64,000 bases of DNA from Holothuria scabra (Eukaryota; Echinodermata; Holothuroidea; Aspidochirotida; Holothuriidae), in NCBI GenBank assembly GCA_037179385.1, contig CM074190.1:7899784-7963783 (forward strand), in the 5' to 3' direction. The notes below the pieces were generated by a model. It did no database searches, was not told where the DNA came from, and saw only the letters and a list, made by a program, of their open reading frames with translations. Positions 43,327-56,400 of the stretch are shown here, in pieces; position 1 is the first letter of the stretch; each line of letters opens with the position of its first letter. The position numbers and the translations under genes are program-made.

Positions 43327-44824
43327 GCTTAATGCACTCCTAATCGCTTTCTATTTTCTCTTCGTGTATCGCCCTCGTAAGAATAAGGGGCAACAACAAA
43401 AAAATATTTCATACAAATTTATACTTAGCGACTGGTAGTGTTACTTGCATTGGAAACATATATTTGCAGCCTAAGACACTAGTCACTAGCATCGAAATAT
43501 TCGGCAGAACATTCTCATTTTCATTCAAAGTTGAAAAATCTGCAGCAAAATCAAAATTCATTTGTCAATTTCATAAATATAATACCACATATTCAGAAGA
43601 TAATTAAATTTAAATTAACGGAAACTACTCTATACACCAAATGCTTTTGCAAATCTGTCTACCTCAAATTCATTAATTTTAACCTGAAGCATTATCGACT
43701 GCTATTACTAACAGTTTGTGTTTTGTAATTTATCATTTGGGAAAATTCCATGAAACTTTCCCCAAAGCTTCCCTAATTTTACGTATAGCCCTCCACGCAA
43801 ATCACGCAAATATTGGAAATTTTCAAAGTCTCAAGTTTTCTCCCTTTTATCTCACATGAACAAAAGTGAATTTTGACGTTCACCAATTTTTTCTTTTGAT
43901 ATGACAAATCTATACCCTTCTTAACAGGTGGAGGATGACAAAGCACGTTATCACATTCAATTCATCCCAATATTAATTACTACTGTTGTCTAGTTATCTA
44001 CAACAAAATATGATTTTTAAAAATGACCATCTTGTCATAAAAAGTATCCTGGACTGAAAGAAAGAAGTTATATTTTACCGGTAGAGAGATGACATCAACA
44101 AATGAGTCGTGGAACGTCCTGAATTAGGTCCAGCTTTCGTCAGAAGTGACAATATTTCAAGAAGAGTTTTTCACATAACATTTAGAAAAAATTGGTAATC
44201 AGTACACTCCAATGTAATTGAACAACTGGAAGCACAAACATAGTTCCACTAGTTAGTTTGATCCTTTTACCCCAAACAGATGTCAAAAGAATATGAAACC
44301 TCTATGTTAACGGAAACCGTGACATGACCAGCTCATATATGTCATAACCAGTATCCAAAGCAACATACCTAACTTGATATGCATAGGATGACTCGTCTAA
44401 CATCCTTTCGAACATATGCTCTCTGTATCATACCACTCAGTCATAAACCCGGTAGGAACAATGGAAGCAACCTTATCGTATTGTTAATTCATCAAACACT
44501 ATTGTCTTATTCAAACATTCTCTTGCACTTTGTTCCTGTTTAAATTAACATCGACATTCCCTCCATGTGAACCTTCGTTTAACAGTAGCCTATATAACAA
44601 GCCACACGTCCTTCTATTGGTGAAGATAATCGTTATAACCATGGTTTTGTTTGGAACTCGACTAACTTTTATCTTATAGCCACGAAAATTTACTTGTTAT
44701 CTGAATATTTCATTTACTGTCTTCTTTTACCGCATAGTTGTCTGGTGCACAGCATTCGCCATTATGATACAGTTCTTTGCCATGGTTATTGAAAACTTGA
44801 AGTAGTAGTCAACAAAAAATCTCT
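43327..44824. other. No gene seen
   Basis: A/T-rich sequence without recognised coding, RNA or repeat ends. Confidence 0.4.
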
Positions 44825-45010
44825 ATTGGCACAGATCTTTGATTGAGAGCAAATTAAAAAAAGCAGATGAAACTGTAGCTCATATTGTTCTGAATACACA
44901 TTTGGTCTTTTATACTCACCTTGAAGCAATAAGCTGAGATTATGTCTGGATGAAGATGAGTTTTAGACAGTTGTGGGAGGGGCTTAAGAAAGCAGGATGG
45001 CAGAAAAGGA
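44825..45010 (+). mobile_element. MITE family 'CTCTCACCCCAAAC', partial copy
   Basis: It retains 'TTGGCACAG', 'TTTGATTGAGAG', 'GTAGCTCATATTG', 'ACTCACCTTGAAGCAATAAG' and 'CAGTTGTGGGAGGGGCTTAAG', but both terminal repeats are lost. Confidence 0.7.
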
Positions 45011-45989
45011 CTTGTCTTTGATGAAAGTGTTTGACCTCTTAATTTTTTGGAATCTGATCTAAATAAAGTAAGCTTCACCTTAGAGACTGGCTCATTTGTA
45101 ATAAGAAAATTTTACCCCGTTTATGCATGCTACATTTACAGACATCAAACCCTTAATTAATATACGTTCTCCTTCAGTATCATGTACAGGCACAATTAAA
45201 ACTGTTCTAAAGTTGCGGTAGAAAATATGTATTACAAGGTAACTTTGAACAAGATTATACGTTGTTTTTGAATCGGCTATTAACATATCGAACAGGCAGT
45301 TTGTTCGCATTGACCTTGCTTTAGAGAGTACTTTGTGGTTTGAATAAGTTAGAATCTACAGTTAGACTTATCATATCCCTGTGTCACCTATATTTAACTT
45401 AATTAAGGTTTTCATCACCTATAATTTGCATTTCTGTTCACTAGAATGTACAACAACTTGCCAGCAAAAGTTGAGGGTATGCTTGGGTTTGAAAATGATA
45501 ATAATAAACGTCAAATAATAATCACTAACAGTATTTACATTGGGCTAAATTAAAAAGCTTTAAAACAAATAACACTACGTAGCCTTTAAGCAAAAGAATA
45601 AACAACTAGCACACGACACACAATTAATCAAACGATAACTAAACGAAAATGGCGAAACAATTAATAGCTACGTATATCTGTACATCCAGGCAAGTGTGTG
45701 TTTAAGGTAAGCAGGTAAGAAAGATTATATACATCCAAAGTTGTCCCTGGCTAAAATTCCCGCTTTGTTGAATTTTCCTATTGTTTTTTTTTTCCTAAAT
45801 TTTTTCCCTTGTTCGAAAGACAATGCCAGTACTTGGGTTGTATTAAAATTCAATTAAAAAATTGAATCAATTACCAATTATTCGACCTAAATTTACAGTC
45901 GATCTTACCACATTCGACCTAATTCAAGTACCCCGTTTCGGGATTTATACACTTTGGTGTTAACAAGGAGGGGAAATTGAGTGCGCGGT
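45011..45989. other. No gene seen; SINE-tail fragment at 45760-45835
   Basis: A block 'CCCGCTTTGTTGAATTTTCC...TTGTTCGAAAGACAATGCCAGTACTTG' (45760-45835) is a diverged copy of 46085-46160, the body of the adjacent SINE-like repeat. Confidence 0.5.
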
Positions 45990-46215
45990 ATTTGTAATTT
46001 GAGTCGAGCCGGAAATCACGTAAGTCACGTTAAGTGCAATGGTAAGGCACTCACCGGAGAGCGAGCCGTCCCAGGTTCAAATACCCGCATTGCTGAATTT
46101 TCCTTCTGGTCTTTATCAATATTTCTTCACTCGTTCAAAAGGCAATGCCAGTACTTGCGAAAATTCATAGAGGCCTTTTTTCTAGATGTGGCTCACTGTA
46201 TGGCTTGTCAGCATA
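45990..46215 (+). repeat. tRNA-derived SINE-like element
   Basis: The head is tRNA-like: 'GTGCAATGGTAAGGCACTC' gives an A-box-like segment, and GGTTCAAATACC (46074-46085) is a good B box. The body 'TTGCTGAATTTTCCTTCTGG...AAAGGCAATGCCAGTACTTG' repeats at 45760. A 'TTTTTTCTAGATGTGGCTCACTG' segment is shared with the repeats at 18670 and 53165. No intact tRNA fold is evident. Confidence 0.6.
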
Positions 46216-46479
46216 AGATTCATAACGAAGTAATTCAACCTTTCTAACAGACCTGCCAGAAAGCTTTAAAGTTCTCAATATGAAAAGTATTTATTTACTT
46301 ATCGGTCCAATAGAGCTAGACTTACAAAAGAGGAGACAAATTAAAACAGTTCGGCCGATTACGCCAAACAGTCGTGGGGTAAGGGAGTTTCAGGATCGCC
46401 ACAAGAATATTTTGAGCGCGATCAAAACATGACGTGAGTCATCGCTGTCCTGATGAGAATCTTAGGTGAGTGGTGCCTA

Positions 46480-46620
46480 GAGTTTGGACAACTCGGTAAC
46501 TGTTTTTGATTGGTCGACAGCTGACACACCCATTTTTAGCCATATGGACGCCATTTTAGGTCCACTTGCAGCTGTCATTGACCATAGAGCAGGATATAGG
46601 AACTAGAGTACGGACTCCCA
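46480..46620 (+). repeat. Promoter-like interspersed repeat
   Basis: 'GAGTTTGGACAACT' and 'GCCATTTTAGGTCCACTTG' recur inverted at 59880-59955. The adjoining 'CATTGACCATAGAG.AGGATA.AGGAACTAGAG..CGGACTCCC' recurs inverted at 51658-51712. The three sites look like pieces of one repeat. Confidence 0.55.
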
Positions 46621-46979
46621 ATGGCGCGTACGTAAATCGTCTGTGATTGCATGGAGACACGGTATCCCTGTTCACTCTGGGCATGACTTGGGCAAAAGTC
46701 ACGCGGCGAGCGATCATGTGTGTACGAAATGTATGGCAGAAATCAATTCGGCAAATTCCTGCGACTTATTTGTCCTTGTAAAATGTGTATTTCATCCTAA
46801 AAAGTGGCATAAGCTGTTCGCTTTGACGCGTAAAGATATTTTCTAACTTTTCACGTCAACAGAAATGGTCGGCAAGGGGCTGAATTTGCTTTTCAGTGAT
46901 AAAAGGAGTAACGTTCAAGGAACGCACCCATGCAGGCAAGGACAACTCGCCCTTGTTATAAGACAAAACGGCCTCACAG

Positions 46980-47105
46980 TTCGCAGGGCTTTTGTAAAGT
47001 CGGACAACTCGGCACCTACTAAAAGCATATAGCCCTTCATATACAGACAATTCGGCGTCTTAATGAAGCTGGCTACTCAGACAGCTCGGCACCTAATGAA
47101 GTCGC
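46980..47105 (+). repeat. Short degenerate repeat of GACAACTCGGCACCTA words
   Basis: Three degenerate units (GGACAACTCGGCACCTACTA, AGACAATTCGGCGTCTTAAT, AGACAGCTCGGCACCTAATG) spaced about 40-50 bases. Confidence 0.6.
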
Positions 47106-47394
47106 AAATGTAGGCCTATCCTAACATTCCAACATTTTTCTCATGTTTGATTTTACATATTTTCTGTAGAGACTGAAAAATGGATATTAAAAAGGACGGC
47201 ATATTCTTCTACTAAACTGAATACCTGGGACACTGGATGAGGAGGGGTTTTTATCATTTTTTTTTTCTTTTTCATTCGCAAATTAAAAACTATGCCTAGT
47301 AAAGTAGAATAGACTGGGCAGCACAAGTAGCATGACGTGACTGATGTTATTTTATTTTAGTAGCTGGTCAGCTGTTAATCATATGTTGTAAACA

Positions 47395-49240
47395 TAACAT
47401 AACATAACAGGTTCAAGGGCAAAGGAGGGCTGTAAAGGCCCCATAAGATGCCCTGTAATCCAAAAACCCCCCAAAACAAAGCAAACCACCAACACCTAAA
47501 GAGCCCAGAAAGATTAGATTCTACCACAGTCATGGAAAAACTTGTCAATATTAACCTTAAAACGGTGCACTGATGTGGAGTTAACAACCCACTCAGGCAG
47601 GCTATTCCACTCACTAACAACCCTATGAGAGAAACTGAACTTCCTAATGTCAAGTCTAGCAAAAGACTTTTCAAGCTTTTTGCAATGGCCTCTAACCCGA
47701 GGATTACTCTGGACCTTTAAATAACTGCAAGCTAACAAAGGATTCCCTTCAGATAGAAATTTGTATACCTGGAGCATGTCCCCCTAATCCTTCTCAGCTC
47801 CAAAGTGGTAAGCCCAAGCAGCTTAAGCCTTTGGGAATAAGGTAGATTTTTAACCTCAGGTATGAGTCGGGTAGCTCTCCTCTGAACTTGCTCTTAAAGG
47901 AATTTGCCCTTTTCATAGAAGGGACTCCAGGCCTGTGCAACATAGTCGAGATGGGGTCGAACCAGCTGCTTATACAAATTTAGCACAATTTCTTTACTAA
48001 AACTCTTAAAATTCCTCCTGATCAACCCAAGCACCCTATTTGCCCTTGCAGCAGTAGCTGCACATTGCCTAGATGACTTCAAATCTCTTGTAATAACTAC
48101 ACCAAGGTCTTTCTCAGAAGTCACTTTGTTCAAATTAGTACCATTCATAGTATAATCATGGTGGGGATTCTTAGAACCAAAGTGGAGGACTTTGCACTTA
48201 TCAGCATTAAAAGACATTTGCCAAGTCTGAGACCATGAAAATAACCTATCCAGATCTTTCTGAAGCAATAAAGAATCATCCTTACCTCCAACCTTCCTAT
48301 AGAGCTTTGTATCATCAGCAAACTTACTTATACTGGAAGTGATAGAGCTATCAATATCATTTATGAAAATTAAGAAAAGAAGTGGGCCAAGAACAGAACC
48401 TTGTGGTACACCACTTGAGACTTCTTTCCAGGAAGAAAAATTTCCATTGACAACAACTCTCTGAGACCTACCAATGAGCCACGAATTGATCCACTGAGCG
48501 CACTTGCCCATGATGCCTAACCTATGCAATTTTACCATGAGTCTACCTAGAGGTACTTTGTCAAAAGCTTTTTGGAAGTCAAGGTAAATGACGTCCACAC
48601 TGGAACCTGAATCGAGAGACAAAGAAACATCCTCAAGAAAGCTTAGCAAATTTGTAACACAAGATCTACTGGGTAGGAAACCATGCTGAGTTAGATTGAG
48701 TAACCCATTATCTAAGAGATGCTTTAGCAAACAGTCCTTGATTAAGGATTCCATAATTTTGCACACAACACTAGTTAAACTGACTGGCCTGTAATTACAA
48801 GGTGAACTCCGACCCCCTTTTTAAAAATTGGAGTGACATTAGCAACCCGCCAGTCAGTAGGAACAAAATTTGAGTCAAGACATTTCTGAAAAATAATTGA
48901 TAGTGGAACTGATAAAACCTCAGAGCATTCATGAAGGATGGCGGGATGGATCCCATCTGGCCCAGGAGCCTTACTTGCCTTCAAACTCTTTAATTTTTTC
49001 AGAACCAGCTCCTCAGAGAACACAATGTCACTCATTGAAGAAGGGATATCAGAACCCCTACAAATCCCCATGACAGATGACTCCTTGGTAAAAACAGATA
49101 CAAAATAATCATTTAACAAATTAGCCATATCCTGATGATCACTAACTAATGAACCATTCACATCATGAAGTGGCCCAACCCCCTCCTTAACATGCTGCTT
49201 AGACCTAACATAGGCATGGAAAGATTTTGGGTTAATCTTA
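47395..49240 (-). mobile_element. CR1-like LINE, 5'-truncated, (TTATG)3 tail
   Basis: A minus-strand LINE with RT and a short 3' UTR that ends in three TTATG units (minus strand; 47395-47410) instead of poly-A. Short 3' tandem repeats of this kind are a CR1/L2-group trait. It is truncated at the 5' end near 49240, before the RT. Confidence 0.8.
47514..49240 (-). pseudogene. CR1-like reverse transcriptase, broken in three places
   Basis: The frame begins at 'NPKSFHAYVRSKQ' and shows 'ASKAPGPDGIHPAIL', 'VIYLDFQKAFDKV', 'SSGVPQGSVLGPLLFLIFINDI' and the catalytic 'FADDTKLY'. The thumb has 'LFSWSQTWQMSFNADKCKVLHFG', and the CR1-type end is 'WNSLPEWVVNSTSVHRFK'. Lesions: a one-base shift in the A/G run near 48815 before the 'YRPVSL' motif, an in-frame TAA near 47893, and a lost G near 47782. 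Spacing between motifs is otherwise normal. The endonuclease domain is missing. Confidence 0.87.
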
Positions 49241-50223
49241 TCTTAATCTTTGGGTAAGTGCATGGTTGACTGAAAAGATGAACCAGAATATTTTTGCCAA
49301 TTGAATCAGTCAGCTTGATATACAGGGGGTAAAAAATTAACGTTACTCCCTTATTCTACGGCTGACTTAAAGTTCGCATGAAAGTGTCGACTCACTCAGC
49401 CTTGTAAATTAGGGGCAGCTAATAAAATATCAAAAATGAAAAGATGAAAAGAGAAGGCTTGAACAGACATTCTATCTTTACTACATTGTTTTATTTTTGT
49501 ATCCTTTTCCTTCCTTTTTCACATACAGATGTTTTAATTTACAGCTTTAAGGAATAATGATGTAGTAGGGCTACAGGTGCAATTTCTTTTCTAATCATTT
49601 GAAAAGGAGTGCAAAATTTGGGAAAGGGAAGACTGGCAATAGCCACAGTGCAAGTTTGAATTTTTTGAAATGTCACTCCACAATTTCCCACTGTACATTC
49701 CGAGGTGTAGGCTGCAATGTGGTACCATGATATGCAAACTACAGCCTAACTAAAGCCAACCTAAAGCCTACTATATGTGCCTCTTGTACAAAAGGCAGAA
49801 ACTAGAAGCACTATTTTACTGGTATGCATGAAGAGTAAAAAGCAAAACATGAATAGGCCTGCATGTATACATTTGTCTGATCTACTTCTTCTTCAAACAA
49901 TGTTAAATAGGTTCTGTTCTAACAACCATTTTAGTCCAATCACAGTCACATGTTACAGTACTTCTCTAATTTCTCTGGGCACTTGAAAGTCTTTAAAACT
50001 GTTGTCAAGTATAATAAAGAATGCAGTCTTTCACCAGCAGCTGACATTATTGCTTCCCATAATTTTGCTTTGGCTTGTTGAATGTCTCCCTCAACTGTCT
50101 AAACTCCAGTAATTGCAAGGTATGGTGATCCAGAATTAACATTTACTCCCAAAATATTCAAGGTGTACATGATGATAATTAAAAGTCAGTTGACACTTTG
50201 TATGTTAAATGAACCTGGACTTA
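49241..50223. other. No gene seen
   Basis: No convincing frame or repeat end. It begins at the 5' junction of the CR1-like LINE. Confidence 0.4.
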
Positions 50224-50500
50224 AGTGATGACACCCAAGCAGTTCCAATTCTCTTAACCTTCTTCATTAAGCCCCTTGATCCCTCCTCTGCCTAAAATTC
50301 ATTCTCATCCAGAAACAATCTCAGTCTGTTACTTCAGGGTATTCATACTTGATCCCAGTGTGTAATCAAACATTCTCAGTACAGTGTGTATGAGTTCTGT
50401 ACTCTGCACTTTTTGAACTTGCTTTCAGTCAAAGAGTAGAGCCAATCGGGAATTTCTGTGGATGTGGGCTAACTACAAATAGTATAGTTTGGGGTGAGAG
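50224..50500 (-). mobile_element. MITE family 'CTCTCACCCCAAAC', inverted copy
   Basis: The right end GTTTGGGGTGAGAG is perfect; the left end GTGATGACACCCAAGC is diverged. Internal family words are present in reverse (AAGCCCCTTGATCCCTCC, CAGTCTGTTACTTC, AACATTCTCAGTACAGTGTG). Confidence 0.75.
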
Positions 50501-52189
50501 AATCAAGCTTTAAATGTCTTTGTTCACTTCATTATTTGCAATTGTGTGGCAGATGCCTTCAGACATGGCCACATCCAGCGTAAAGTACAGGAAACAGTTC
50601 ATGGCCAGCAGCACTATTAATCTGACATCCCTTGGGTTTCTCCCTGCAAGTGCAAGAAAAAAATGAAACCATCAGTTTCTGTTTGGGGTGAAGATTGTTA
50701 TCATTTACCATGATGTATTAAAACCAAATGCAACCCATAGCATAGTACATATAGTACCCTACAACTCAAGACTGGCATCAGGTATTCAATGTTTTTTTTT
50801 CTTCTCCTTTCAAGTGTTGGTAAAAGTAAGTTAAACTGCATTAAGGAATTAAACACTAACATATTTCACCATTTCCCTAAATAATGTACCTTTCCAGAGC
50901 AACAGAATCAAGCTTGACTAGCCCCCAGTAGGCATATATAGCCTAACGTTACACATGTACATAAATTTGAGGCTTCAGACCTTAGTAACAAATTTGGCTC
51001 CAAAAAGTTGTCTCAAACATACTTGGGGACTCTAGAAACCCCACCCCCTGTTAAAAGTTTTAACTGAGAAAGTGGCAAAGTATGGTTAAAATTACTGCAA
51101 CCCTCACCCTGGCAGACCAAAAAATTGTTGATGTTGCTCTTTTCAACTAAGGCCCTAACTTACTGTTTTAAGGCCTGCTAAATAATAGCACACCCTGTAG
51201 GCCATTTTTGCCCCATCTGACCTAAATTCCTAGCCCCACCAGTGTAAAAAGACCGTGTTTATATAAAATCTCATTGCATCGTGAAAAGGCTCCATGCACA
51301 AAGCTTACAGAAGGCGAGTGTATTATTAGATTCAGAAACTATCCAGTAACGTTAGGCGTAATATATACTGTATAATACGTATATAAGCCTATTGCATACT
51401 GTGTTACAGGAACGTGTCCGCTCTGGATGAAATAAAAATGCGTCTTTTTCAACTTAAACAAGAATAAAATACGAAAACATCACAAGAAACTTACATTTTA
51501 TGAGAGATACTACATCCTCCTCTTTTTCTGATAGAAGTAGATGATTTTACAAATCAAATTTTTGGACGTTCATGTGCATGTGATTTGTATGAATCTCTAT
51601 GTAAGCGATCGGTCTGTTGCCCAGATAGAATATGGGTACTGAGTGTCCATACGATCACAGCTGTTTTGGGGAGTCCGCCCTCTAGTTCCTATTATCCTAC
51701 TCTATGTCATTGACGAACTACGTGTTTACGTAAAATAGTCACCTCTAATTCGGAAAAAATGGTGCAATATCATGGAAATATATATCTGTTGCAATACATT
51801 TCGCAATATCTGGCGGCATATCGTGCCCGCTTTGTTGTCCATAAGAGTTTGGGACAATTCAAGCTCTCGAAGCTTATTTACAAGGAGAAAACTGAACCTA
51901 TAACCAGAGAAATGACCGGCGTAGCTGTAGGCCTAAGCTTTATCCTAACGTTTGTTCACATTGTTTAAGCTAGGCATTGCCCGTACATTGACGGTTATGA
52001 CTGATCAGTGATTCACGATTGAGTTAGCTACATTGCCCTTCTTTCAGTCGGACTATCTTAGGCCACGGGTCGTGGCCTATAGCAATAGACCCAGGGTAGT
52101 TATTACATGTAATTGATGTTGAGTTGAAGTGGTACTGGTGGACTGGCTAGGAAGGTATGACTGAGCAACGCCCCAATCCGTCGTAGGGA
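50501..52189. other. No gene seen
   Basis: No coding region recognised. At 51658-51712 is an inverted piece of the repeat described at 46480. Confidence 0.4.
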
Positions 52190-52620
52190 GATGAACGTAA
52201 CGTTAGGCCCAAACTTAGGCCTAACGTTAGGTCTAACGTTAGTTAGCCTAAGTTAAGCCTAGCCTAGGCAGGATAAATTATTAGGCTAGGCAAGGTTGTC
52301 TCGGCCTGGGCTATGCCATAGCTAACACAGAAACGTCTGTAGAGATGTATGGCTAGACTGTAGACCAATAGTTGCCAAATAAGTATCACTTAGCCTGTCC
52401 CCATAATTTCACAAACAAAGCCCCACCACAGCTAACCTCCCACTCAGTAGGGTAAGGCTACGATTGTAGTCTGTCCCTAGCTAGGCTAATAACAGTTAGT
52501 CCTAGGCTAGGCCTAAGCTTAGCTTTGCATAGCCAAGGCATTTGTTACTAGTTTGTTAGGCCTATGCTGTTGAAGTCATTCAATTGAGGGGCAATTAGGC
52601 AAGGCTAGACCCAAGAATGG
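52190..52620. repeat. Tract rich in AACGTTAG and TAGGCCTA words
   Basis: Dense, irregular repetition of palindromic words (AACGTT, TAGGCCTA, CCTAGG, AGCCTAGGC), for example 'TAGGCCTAACGTTAGGTCTA' near 52220. There is no fixed period. I see no coding. Confidence 0.65.
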
Positions 52621-53164
52621 AAAATTAGGCCTTGAATTTTGAGGAGTTCAAATGCAATTGCACACCGTTACACGAGGCTAGGCTCCAGAAATCATGGCCA
52701 GGAGCATGAATTTTTTCAGGCCTAGACCTAAATTCACATCATGCTCATAGTCATAAAACATTGAAGGCTAACAAATTGGCCCTAGGTAGATCTATTTAAG
52801 TTTTCTGAAACAACACCTCTACCACACTCCTTAATTTCCTGTGGAGTGTATTTGTAGCACCACTGGAAAGTCTAAAACTAGAAGCCAAGAAAATATATAT
52901 GCAGTACCTGTGGCCTATCCTAGTCTAAGGTATATGGTGTTAATTCAATCACCCAATCAGAGCCTACGCTAGTATAATGATTTGATCTACACATAACATG
53001 CCCGGAGCAAAGTGTAATGGAGTGTAGTATGTACTGCGTGACTGAGGACTAAGGTTAGGTGACTGTTATTTTTATCACCATTTGGCCTAACTTTAGGCCT
53101 GACCTATAACTTGACACTGTGCCTAACATTATCACTCTACAGTAAATATGAGGTCAGGAGTTAG

Positions 53165-53490
53165 ATGAAGTACGGCCCAGTTTCCAACCTATTGGTTCAA
53201 GTCAAGCTGGCCACGGCCTTTTTTCCAGTTGTGGCTCACTGACTTGTTTTCCCAACTCCATTGCTGATGCGGAGTGCAATGGCAGTAGGTTCCTTTTTAG
53301 AGTCTTTGGTATGACTCGACCTGGGAATCGAATTAACCCTGGTCAGGAGTTTTGAGTCCTGGCTGGATCATACCAAAGACTTAAAAAATGGAACGTTCTG
53401 CCATTGTGCTTGGTGCTCAACATAAACAGTGGAGTGGAGAAGTTCAAGTCAGGGAGCCACAAGTGGAAAAAATTCCATTGCCAGCTCTAC
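53165..53490. repeat. SINE-like foldback repeat
   Basis: The left arm (about 53205-53320) and right arm (about 53375-53490) are inverted partial copies. Shared words are 'TTTTTTCCAGTTGTGGCTC' versus its complement, 'CTTGTTTTCCCAACTCCA' and 'GTCTTTGGTATGA'. The left part matches the repeat at 18670. A B-box-like 'GACCTGGGAATCGAATTA' lies between. Confidence 0.65.
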
Positions 53491-56400
53491 TTCCATCCTA
53501 TATGTATGTTAAGTAAGTAACGATAGGCTTGTACTGCCATGATTACGCCAGTCTATTTGAAATTGGTTTAGAAGGGCATTATAAGACAATAGAAACTTAA
53601 CTAGTGTGCATTTGAAATGATCCTAAAGATATCAGAGCAGCAGCCATTCAAGTTTCCATCCTCTTCATCTTAACTCCCATGAAACTGTTTGAAATAGTGA
53701 AGGTTCAACCATAGTTTTGATCAAATGCAGTCTGAGTGTCAGTGACTATATTGAATTTCTGCACTTAATTGCATTTGGTTTAAACGTATGGCAATAATAC
53801 ATCACAAGATAAAGAAAGTGGCAGATAAAGATGTACATGAAGTTCGAACAAAGCTGAGTTCAAGATGCTGCTGTTGTATACCAGTCTTCCCAGTCAATGT
53901 AATTAAATAATTTTGCTCTCAAGTTGAAATACTTTTAATGTACAGCATGTTTAAATATATGAGTGTTGCAAAGGGAGAGAGTTTAATCTCCAAATGCCTT
54001 AATATCAATAGCCCTGAAAAAGTCAATAGCCCTGAAAAAAGCTACTGACCAGTAGCCCTTTGGTTTTACTTTCAGTTGGGGTATTATATAAATGCAGAAA
54101 AATGTATAGACTACCCCTGGGCCTTTCACCTGGAATTTACCTTTTAGGGGAGAGTCAAAAAATTTTTTTAACTCCCCCTTGCTTTTTTCAGAGATCCCAC
54201 CCTCTCCCCCCCCCCCCCCACCCGTTACCTCCCCTCTGTGAGTATACGGTAAAAGGCCTCTTTTATTTAACCAAATTTGTCCAATGGAACACTTTTGGTT
54301 TTGAATGGTTGTCTGTTTTATTTTAGGTGTGTAGGAAGTTTAAATACACACATTGTAAATTGAAAAATATACTTCTTATAGGAAAGCTAATGACACAAAT
54401 TTATCAGTACATGCTTTTTACCTGCAATTATTATTTTCTTCAGAACATATTTCCTTATTACAACATCATAGCTATATCTTACAGTCAATGCAACTTGGGG
54501 GTGTACTAAAAATTCATGAATTTTGAATATCTGTATTCAAAAGACACTTCTCACTGGCGAGTTGAGGCTAGTAATACAGAAGTTTGCGGTTGCACCTGGG
54601 CCATCAAAAGTAGTAACTTCCAATTTTTGTCATTAACCTGTTGACTGGTTTAGTGCACCTTCATCATTCACATTGACAGAAGAAGCATTGCAAACATTTT
54701 AATTAATTCTTTCATTCTCACACAAAAATATGTTGGGAAAAATTCTCACATGTAAATGGATTTTCCAATAATGTACATGGATTGTACAACAATCACAATC
54801 ACATCATGTACAAACTATTTAAAGGGCAAGAGCAGTAGCCATAGCCACAAACTTATTCTAAAGTAACAACTAAATCTCACAATTTTCTTCACATTTCTCT
54901 TAAAAGTATCTTTCATAATATTTTAGACTTCATATTACAGGTAAATCGAGCAGTTACTTGTAGTAAATGCCACATTTGAGGAGAAAAGTTATCACATGAC
55001 TCTTGGCAGCCAATCAGGATCAGGACAGTCTACTACACAAATTCAATTTGGGGTGACTGCATTTACATTTCCCCTTTAATTAAAGGTTACATGGAAAGGT
55101 CATATGCCTCTTCTCACCCACGTAAAAACAGTTTTTGTGCTAACCCTGTACTTCTGTTTGGGAGCTGCTATATCGGCTTAGTACAAGCAGTGGGCCGGGT
55201 TTGAGTTAAAAACAACCCCAGACTCTTCATTCCCTTTAAATTACTTTTATTTATCCATGAAGCCAAGGTATTTTTGTTGAAAACCTTGAAAGTTATTCAT
55301 TTTAATAGTTACTTATGAGTAGTGAATACCTTTACTAACTCTTGTTTCCAATATAAAATAATGTAACTGCCACTACAGCTACAAACCCTATAATAATATC
55401 ATCATTTGAAATAACTTTTTAAAAAGTTGTAACAAATGTCAATAATGTAACATGTTTTGTGATTCCCTCCTCCCTCCTGGCAAATTTGAATAATTGCTTC
55501 ATGCTTTTATAAAAACACAATATATACAGAACAGTGTACACAGCAATTGCCTCACTCAATGGTAACATTTGATGGTTGCTGGGGGCCTAGTGGTGGCATA
55601 ATAGGGGCAAGGGGTGCATTTTCCCCCAGATTTTGGCCTTGCCCCCACTCTTCCCTCCCAAAATTTGGTCAGTTAGGAGTTGGATTAACCGAAAACATAA
55701 ATAATACAGTATACCTCTTCAGAGACGTAATTTTCATCCAGAGATGTGCTTAAACCTCTGAGCTCCTGGGGGCTTGTCACCTGGAATTCCAACCCCACTT
55801 TCAGCTTGGTGTCACACTGTGTCGAAAATGTTTTGAACCTCCCCAATTAACCTATGCCCCCCCCCCCAAAAAAAAAAATATAATTATATATTTACATTCT
55901 GGTGCCGCCACTGCTGGGGGCAGCTGTTTCTTATGCCTTAGATGCTAATAAAATGAATTACTGTATGAGAGCTAAGTGAAAAAATTACATATAAATATTA
56001 TGATTATGAATTCAACAATGCTACATTAAAATATTAAATACAGAAGTTAAGACATGCAATAGACTGATCACTCATCAAAAATACCTGTTTAATGTTTTGT
56101 TCAATAGCAGGTAAGTTTAGTTGAGATGATTAACAGTCAATAACTAAGTGACTGCTACCTTCAGCATCTGTAGTACTCATAAAGGCATCAAATATTGGTT
56201 CCATGCAATTTAACATCATTTTTGTATGGCACATGATCATGTGGTATAAAGTGTATTGTAGCTTACAAAACGTCTCGAATTCTATCACAGGATGAAGGGT
56301 ACAGTATGTTAAATTTATTAACATGAGTTCAGTACTTTTCTTGAGACAGCTGAAAAGAGCTCATTATTATGATCTGATTGACACTAAGTGCCAGCTTCAG

